This document shows positions 56,710-64,000 of a DNA stretch of 64,000 nucleotides, one piece after another. Made by a program: the position numbers and the translations under genes. Every line of letters begins with the position of its first letter. The stretch's first letter is position 1. Below the pieces are notes generated by a model that was given only the letters and a program-made list of their open reading frames with translations, made no database searches and was not told the DNA's origin. Source of the DNA: Chondrosia reniformis (Eukaryota > Porifera > Demospongiae > Chondrillida > Chondrillidae); NCBI GenBank assembly GCA_947172415.1, contig OX359198.1, positions 1,147,401-1,211,400 of the forward strand, in the 5' to 3' direction.

Positions 56710-57057
56710 ATGGTACAAATTGTTGTCAGTAATTACTCGAGACTTAAACTCACCTTAACCGTTAATCCAAAAGCTATATGTAGCATACAAGATTGTCATT
56801 CACCTCCTGGACGTTTAACTTATACGAGACTGCAACCGTCAGATTTAGGTAGCCATATTGTCATTGATTTGGTGGGAGGGGCTTATAAATTACCTTTCCT
56901 ATGGCGAATAAGCAGCGACGAATACATCAAAGTGAAATTTCATGTATCATACCACCTGTACATGTCCATCTACATAACTGGCTACAGTTTCGTAGTTACA
57001 TATGCATTTTATTTATATTCATTTAAGGACTGTCACAAAAGGCGTGTCAAAAAGTGA
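56710..57057 (+). CDS. Hypothetical 115-aa protein with one C-terminal membrane segment
   Basis: ATG-to-stop frame in the gap between PORCN and SLC26. The sequence is not low-complexity. It ends with a hydrophobic aromatic stretch (MSIYITGYSFVVTYAFYLY) followed by basic KRRVKK, as in a tail-anchored or single-pass protein. No family was recognised. It may be a chance frame or an upstream exon. Confidence 0.35.
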   Translation: MVQIVVSNYSRLKLTLTVNPKAICSIQDCHSPPGRLTYTRLQPSDLGSHIVIDLVGGAYKLPFLWRISSDEYIKVKFHVSYHLYMSIYITGYSFVVTYAFYLYSFKDCHKRRVKK

Positions 57058-57197
57058 CGTATTTTGGTAAGCTGTAAGCTGAAAGTTGCGGTTGGTCTCG
57101 GTATATATGATCTATCCAATTATCTCCGCCCTCTTGAGTGAAAGAGGTGGGCGGAACGGCACGAGAATCACATTCTATAAGTCAACTCGAGTTTAGG

Positions 57198-60100
57198 ATG
57201 AACAGCAGCAAACCCAGAGTTTCACGAGTTCCAAGAAGTAACACTTTCGATGGAGACGTATCGCCAGTTAGGGCCCGAAAGAATGCCAAGGAAGGCGAAT
57301 CACTAGCTTACTCGGAGATAAAAAGTAATCGAACCATTCCTGAACCAATTCGTTCGCATTTCAAGCCACCGAGGACGAAATCACAGATAATAGCATTTCT
57401 GTTCGCTCGTATCCCTATTATTGGTTGGCTGTGGACGTATCGTCCAAAGTATCTAATAGGTGATGTGATTACTGGCATCACTATTGGAGTGACGCACATT
57501 CCTCAAGGTAAGCCTATCCCATTTGGCCAAATAAGCAATCCTAAAGCAGTCAAGGATGCAACAAATTGAATGACTGTAATTCCTTAGTAACCTAAGTCTT
57601 AAATGTTCCTCAAGTTTGTCCATCTTTCCCATTATCCATGGAATTAGTGAACGTCTAGATCTGTCTCATCATATTCACGCTCCAATCTTAAGATGAACCA
57701 CTTAAGAGATATAAGTTTGGCGCAGTTAGTCGGAATCTTTATCTCCTAAAGATAATTTTTCAACTTTTCTTAATTACCAGAAAAACGTTTATTTACAGTT
57801 GCTCGAAAATAAATAAGTCAATATATAAATAATATATTAGGCTAGCTACACTTGTGAGGTTTCCTAAAATATTTTAATGAGCTTGCACACTAGTGCTTAT
57901 CTGTTTCATGTATATGGTTTCTTGTGGTAAAGAGATGATGTAAGAATTAATCAGCAGGATTCATTTTGACAGTTATGGGTTTGATTTCCTTTCAATTTAT
58001 TATTTTATGCTAACACTCAGCTATGTATATGTATTTAAACTGTATGTACATTGCTGTCTTTTTGCATAAACCATTCATTGTCATTGGGTGAATAAGAAAA
58101 TGGTGGCTTAATGATTGAATTAGGTATGTTTCATCATTTGACTCTGGATTTTACCCCACCCACTCATGTCCCTTGAGGAGCTAATGGGTGGAACCAGTGG
58201 CTAGGGGGAGACTCTGGTTCCCAACAAGTGAACTTTGGTTCCACCCTTAGCCCTCAAAAAATGAGTGGGTGGGGTAAATCCAGCCACTCAAAAAGATGGT
58301 CGAGCCATAGACAGCTGTTTTATCCTTATCAGGACTTATCAGTGTGGCATACAATGAAAGTTTCAAGTGGCTATCTGCTGATAAGTACTCCAATAGCTAA
58401 AAAGCTTGTGGTTTCCTTATAAGCAGATAAGGGATACAGCCAAAGTGTAGCTGATCACTAAAAATTAAAAAATTGGAGACTTTTAAGATCTATATAAATC
58501 CAATCTTAAAGCTATGATGTGTGTCCCTAATGAATATATATACATTTTTCTACATGAAAAATCTAATACACCATGACACACTTCTACTTAAGAGTAAAGG
58601 CCTATATATAGAGAACTAAAATTAGCAAGAGCTTTGGACGAGGATACAAGAGTTTCTACTTCTCTTCTTCTCCACTGGGCCAGACAGCTGTTTCTATGCA
58701 GTTATACAAATTTATTGAATATAATGGTCATATATGTATATATCCCTTATATTTCCTATTCTATAATAGGTTTTGCTTTTGTAATATCTTTAGTCTTAGT
58801 AGTAGTACATTTCCTATGATACTGTAAACCACAAAAATAGTTTGGAATACTATATTATGTTACTGTAAACTCTGGACATATTCATTAAGTTTTAATTAAC
58901 ACAGAAGCAGGCCAACATTCCTTTGTGCCATGAGTAGGCAAGAGGAAGGTGAATACACTCCCCAAAATAGGAATGCTATGGTTATGGTTCATTACCCAAA
59001 ACCTAAAATACTATAGAATCTGATGCAGAAGGAAAGGATATAGCATATGTTTGTATATCCTTTCACTCTATATCTATAGTATTTACATATTAGGTAATGA
59101 ACCATATTGTCTTATTAGCACTAAATGTACTTGAAGGTAGAAGTTATTGAGCAATAGCACAGCACCCGGGGTTTCGCAAATAATCAACAATTAAACAAAC
59201 AATATCTAGGACGTTTCGATCCTTAGACTTTCCCCAACTGGTGTAGAACTGACAAGACTTAAGAAACCATTTCTAAAAGAGGTGCTAATAATTTAGACAG
59301 TTTTTCTAAGTCGTCAATCTATACCTATGGATTGAAACGTTCTGGATATTTATTGTTTGTTTATTGATTGTATGACATCCAGGGGCTGCGTTAATGTTCA
59401 ATAACTTCTACCTTCATTTGCTCATATATATGCACCTTTATTAAATCACTAAATGTACGTTCATATACGTATACTTAATATGACACCCAGATCATGTAAC
59501 AACATTATCGATATTTACGTATATACCGGGGCTTTAATTAAAGAAATGGCAAGGGGGCGAAAGGTCTGTCATGAATTTGCTTTTAATAACAAAGCTTAAT
59601 AATTATTATACAATCTTCCTGTTAACAACAAAGGTGTTTTCCCTTTTTTAGCTATCGGTTTTGCATTGTTGGCAAATGTCAATGTTGTGTACGGGCTGTA
59701 CTCCTCTTTTCTACCACCTCTTGTGTATGCCATATTTGGAAGTTCAAGGCATATATCAGTTGGTAAGTTAATATGCATATATACTAATATAAAATAAGTC
59801 TTTTAATTGTACATATGTAATTTGTAATTATGCATTTAATAATATGCAATGAACTCTGTACTACGTATGTACGTACGTATGTAAAGCCCACTTTTCTTGG
59901 TTCTGCATAGGTGGTACGTATATAAGTACATATATATATAAATGTCACTGTGCATTATTGCAGATAAAGACCTATTGGTCAAAATGTCTTATAACTAAAT
60001 TAATAGAAAAAATTTCACAGTAGATCAATTTGTAATATAGTAGATTCTTATCATAATTTTGAGTTCCGATATTTTGTCAGGTATAAATGAAAATATGCTG

Positions 60101-63100
60101 TTTTTGGTAGGTACTTTCCCTGTATTGTCCCTTTTGGTCGGTCAGGCTGTTCTACGAATCACTGAAGAGGCAGGATGTCAAACTCCAACACAAGGAATAA
60201 CAGAAACTGACATCTTTTCATCCAATAAAGAAGTGCTGGAGTGTGAGACAATAGGTGCTTCAGTGGCGGTAACTCTTGCTTTTATGGCTGGAATTATAAT
60301 GGTAAGATTAAAGAGAATCCATTTCATAGTACAGGATGTTGTATAATTGCTGTTCCAGAAAACAACATTTTGAATATATAGTAAAACGATAATGTGCATT
60401 AATATATCAACTAATTACTTGTATGTATTACCATAGACTAACCACTATGGTATTACATACTGGTATTACTATATTTGAATACATAACATTAGAAGCACTA
60501 TCCACGGCATGTAATTGTGTATATGTATATACAGAATATCCTTTACATTGGAACATATTGAGTTAAGTACAATTTGTACCGTACAAATTGAATTCCTAGA
60601 AACAGCTGTCTGGCACAGTGGAGAAGTGCACAAGTAAAAGGAGAAAACTCTGTATCCTCATCCAAAGCTCTCACTAGGTTTAGTTCCCTATATGTACGTA
60701 CGTATGTAGGTGTTTTCTCTAAAGTACATGATAGACTATTCATATTATCATAACAGGGCTGCATAGAGGGGGGGACATTCCCCCCCCCCCCTAGACCTTT
60801 GGGAACTCCATAAACTACTTTGACACCCTCATACCATTGCCCCCTAGATTTTGAAAATTTTCATTTTGCCCCCTCTGGCCCAAAGCTCTGAATACAGTCC
60901 TGCATTTCATTTTCATTTATTTTCATTTTCATTTCTCCTTACTAGATATTGGCTGGCTTGCTGCAGCTCGGTTTTGTCACCCTGTTCCTCTCAGATCCAC
61001 TTATTAGTGGGTACACTTGTGCTGCAGCCTTCACCATTCTGATCACACAACTGAATTCTATTTTTGGGATTGGAAGAAAGGTTGAACCAATTACCTCTAA
61101 TGGAGTGAAGATTGGATCATATTTTCAAAATATTAGGGTATATATATACACTTACATATATACATGCATGTGTAATATAGCAAAGTGTGTATTTATACAC
61201 ATACGAATGCCTATAATACACATAAGTAAGTATGCAGTATATCAATAATACGTATGCTTACATGTAATATGCAAATCTTTTCCCTCCTTGTGTTCCATCT
61301 TTAGAGACTAATACTCTTCTTTCATGATCTTATCTTGGAGAGTAGTGACAAGGCAAGGAACTGGCCGGCCTTTGGCTATGGTATTATATGTATAATCTTC
61401 CTACTAATCATGGATAAAGTGAATAAGCTTCTTCAGCGCAAAATTAAATCCTTTCCAATTATCATTCCATCCCAACTAATCGTGGTAAGTAGGCCTCTAC
61501 AGGCTGTTATATAGTACAAGGAACTTAGGAAACAGACTATACAGTAATTACTGTGCATCTTTGGCAAACAACCACCTCTGTAGGGAGGCCACCTCTGCAT
61601 GGAGGCCACCTCTGCATGGAGGCCACCTCTGTATGGAGGCCACCTCTGTGGGGAGGCCACCTCTGTATGGAGGCCACCTCTGTATGGAGGCCACCTCTGT
61701 ATGGAGGCCACCTCTGTAGGGAGGCCACCTCTGCATGGAGGCCACCTCTGTAGGGAGGCCACCTCTGTAGGGAGACCACCTCTGTATGGAGGCCACCTCT
61801 GTATGGAGGCCACCTCTGTAGGGAGGCCACCTCTGTAGGGAGGCCACCTCTGCATGGAGGCCACCTCTGTAGGGAGGCCACCTCTGTAGGGAGGCCACCT
61901 CTGTAGGGAGGCCACCTCTGTATGGAGGCCACCTATGTAGGGAGGCCACCTCTGTAGGGAGGCCACCTCTGTAGGGAGGCCACCTCTGTAGGGAGGCCAC
62001 CTATGTAGGGAGGCCACCTCTGTAGGGAGACCACCTCTGTATGGAGACCACCTCTGTATGGAGACCACCTCTGTATGGAGACCACCTCTGTAGGGAGGCC
62101 ACCTCTGTATGGAGACCACCTCTGTATGGAGGCCGCCTCAGTATGTCATTGCCTGTGCTGATGTATGATTTCTATCTATCTTTCTATGAAGGTTATAGTT
62201 GCTACAGCAATTTCTTTTGGTATACGGCTGGACCCTGAGCTTGTTTTAGATAATCCTAATAATCAGTCTCGTGGAGGAGTAGCCATTACTGGACCAATAG
62301 ATAAAGGGTAAAGGAAGGGATACATGTTACTGACATTGGCATGTCACATCTACTACTTTGAGCTTGACTGATCAATGAAGTTTGTAATAATTGTTGGGCA
62401 ATGAAATGGATAATTATTCAATCTCACTCAAAGTACCTGTGAGAGGACATATTGAAGAAACAATTCCAGAAAGTGATCCCTGCTGGTCTAAAATGTTCAT
62501 AGTCTTCCCTCACAGTTTTAATTTCTTTAAATTGTCTCTGGCTTTCTGATGTTATCATTTTAATCGAAATGAGTTGGTTGGTTAATTGGTAAAACAAATT
62601 AGATCATCCATTAGTAACTTATTTATACATAGTATATATTCCCAATTTCCATCTTAAAAAGGAAAGCTTATACGTATATACCAATATTATATAATAGCAC
62701 TAACTAATCTTGAGTTTGCACCTTTTGAAAGTTTAGTTTATGTACTATTACTTAGGAATGGTTACCAGATCTTGATTAATCTCTTACTTTACTCTTTAGG
62801 GGTCCACCTAGTACTGTGAACATGCTATCATTCAGTATCCTTAATGAACTAATAGCTGATGCCTTTGTGATTGCTATCATTGGCTATGTCATCAACATAT
62901 CTCAGGCCAAGCTCTTTGCAAGGAAGTCCAATTATGCCATCAATTCAAATCAGGTATTCATTAATAAAAATACAATGAATATATGATTGCTGGTCACATC
63001 TTTCCATATTCATTAACTTACAGCAAGCAAGCAGTTACATACATACATAAATAGACTATATACAGATCCTACTGTATATTGAGTAATGCACACTAGGCAA

Positions 63101-63940
63101 CTACATCATTAAATTTGCAGACCAATTTTGTAGAATCAGCCCCACCCCACTGCACTCTGGATTAACAAGACTACCTTATATGGTCATTATTAACAAGACT
63201 ACCTTATATGGTCATTATTAACAAGACTACCTTATATGGTCATTATTAACAAGACTACCTTATATGATTATTATTAACAAGGCTACCTTATATGGTCATT
63301 GTTACTACTGAACTGTATTAGAATATGAATTTATTTGTAGCTTTTAAGGGCATCATTTTATGGTGACTTATAGTGTTTATATGTTTTAATATATAGGAAT
63401 TTTTAGCATATGGATTTATGAATCTCTTTGGGTCCTTTGCTGGTAGCTTCCCTACCGCAGGTGCTCTGTCAAGAACAGTGCTACAGCACACGTTAGGAGG
63501 CAATACACAAGTAAGTATTATTGTTATAAATATGCATATTTACGTATAAAAATATGTCTCTATGTCTAATAATCTCCACATATATGACTGTATAGCCTCA
63601 GTCATTAGTGAGGTGCAGTGTGTGTATGTATAGTGACAAGGACTGTAATTAGCACATTCCAGCTGGTGTTGCTGCATTCTTTTGTTTCCACAACAATGAC
63701 ATCAAACACTTGAGACACTCCTGTAGGAACTTATATTATCATTTGTATTATTGTATGTTATACATGTGTATATACAATTCATAAATTCCAAATGATATCT
63801 AATACATACATATGTATATTAATACATACTGGTATATGGCTTAAAAACTACTTTTTCTGTAGCTGGTGTCCATAATTTCCAGTATTGTAGTGATCTTAGT
63901 ACTAAACCTATTGACTCAACTCTTCACATTTCTGCCAATA
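57198..63940 (+). CDS. SLC26 family anion transporter, 5' part (continues off right edge)
   Basis: Nine exons, in phase: 57198-57507, 59652-59762, 60111-60301, 60946-61137, 61305-61484, 62192-62307, 62800-62953, 63397-63510 and 63863-63940, giving 482 residues so far. SLC26 proteins exchange or conduct sulfate, chloride, bicarbonate and related anions at the plasma membrane. Matches are the start of the core domain ([19 protein letters not shown]), the family signature region ([37 protein letters not shown]), and the later [12 protein letters not shown]. The C-terminal STAS domain would lie outside the window. ATG at 57198 is chosen; the frame is open upstream to 57138 without an ATG. An alternative acceptor at 60080 would add 10 residues inside the conserved SVG/TFPVL block and is rejected. 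Confidence 0.93.
58137..58350. mobile_element. MITE of the actctggat family with internal hairpin
   Basis: ctggattttaccccacccac at 58144 pairs with gtgggtggggtaaatccag near 58265. Shares agacagctgttttatcctta and the gatggtcgagccatag block with 42431-42661. Confidence 0.72.
59135..59420. mobile_element. Inverted-repeat element with aaggtagaagttattga ends
   Basis: Left end gaaggtagaagttattgagc and right end ttcaataacttctaccttc are complementary. Interior gtttcgatcc and gattgaaacgttctgg blocks suggest kinship with family F1. No protein is encoded. Confidence 0.7.
60755..60905. mobile_element. CAGGGCTGCAT element, copy 2
   Basis: Begins cagggctgcatag and ends near acagtcctg, with C-runs and gattttgaaaattttcattt, the reverse complement of the interior at 55760-55800. 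Confidence 0.62.
61571..62147. repeat. 18-bp minisatellite in SLC26 intron 5
   Basis: About 32 units of ggaggccacctctgtagg with tatgg, catgg and gagacc variants. Period 18 is a multiple of three, so long periodic frames appear on both strands. It lies between exons 5 and 6 and is not coding. Confidence 0.96.
63161..63305. repeat. 28-bp minisatellite in SLC26 intron 7
   Basis: About five units of aacaagactaccttatatgg plus tcattatt. Confidence 0.9.
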
Positions 63941-64000
63941 GTAAGTTTTGTTGTGACATCTGTTCTGACAATCATATGTTATATAAACACTATTGCCATT

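Larger units (their letters stand above)
57510..59650. other. SLC26 intron 1
   Basis: 2.1 kb with no exon seen. It holds a family F1 fragment (about 57690-57755), a MITE (58137-58350) and a reversed R1 repeat (about 58560-58690). It also holds an inverted-repeat element at about 59135-59420. Confidence 0.7.

Noticed and set aside
60080-60110. Alternative upstream acceptor for SLC26 exon 3
   Set aside because: It keeps the frame but splits the conserved [10 protein letters not shown] block with ten extra residues; the acceptor before 60111 restores the family consensus.
61433-62119. 228-residue repetitive minus-strand frame
   Set aside because: Product of the 18-bp repeat in SLC26 intron 5, on the strand opposite the gene.

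Overview
The window is eukaryotic and metazoan. It is AT-rich, with short GT-AG introns (many 50-300 bp), many minisatellites and short inverted-repeat transposons. The identifiable host genes are MCM6, Porcupine (PORCN), an SLC26 anion transporter, Ig/FN3 single-pass receptors with tyrosine-rich tails, and an ankyrin-Roc/COR-like-CARD-like protein. The mix of compact introns, expanded Ig/FN3 receptors and an ankyrin-GTPase-death-fold protein fits a demosponge such as Amphimedon best. That assignment is inference; no species marker was read.

Positions 1-40961 are a tandem array. Two nearly identical units (about 1284-21395 and 21396-40961) follow the tail of an earlier unit (1-1283). Each unit contains, in order: an antisense fragment resembling the coiled-coil part of NEK1; Ig receptor gene A (+); Ig/FN3 receptor gene B (+), whose first intron is a 32-bp minisatellite; a third receptor relic (+); the ankyrin-Roc-CARD-like gene (-); and the first four exons of MCM6 (+), head-to-head with the ankyrin gene. 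Only the last MCM6 copy runs on into the rest of the gene. The earlier ones stop in intron 4 at the duplication junction and are truncated. The units differ by about 1% in the large exon, but also by indels, transposon insertions, minisatellite lengths and different damage to the receptor genes.

Positions 39047-46893 hold the intact 17-exon MCM6 (803 aa). Its 46-bp divergent promoter contains an E-box and E2F-type sites. Exon 5 ends in a five-copy 46-bp repeat that multiplies the splice donor, and intron 10 is internally duplicated.

Positions 47174-56531 hold a complete 12-exon PORCN gene on the minus strand. An intronless CENP-B/pogo-derived DNA-binding gene lies inside its tenth intron on the same strand.

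Positions 57198-63940 hold the first nine exons of an SLC26 transporter, which continues past the right edge. MITE-like elements, fold-back repeats and minisatellites fill the introns.

No retroviral, LTR or Polinton element, no rRNA or tRNA gene and no CRISPR array was recognised. The most interesting signal is the repeated 20-kb unit, which ties cell-surface Ig receptors and a cytosolic ankyrin-GTPase-CARD-like protein to the E2F-type promoter of a replication gene.
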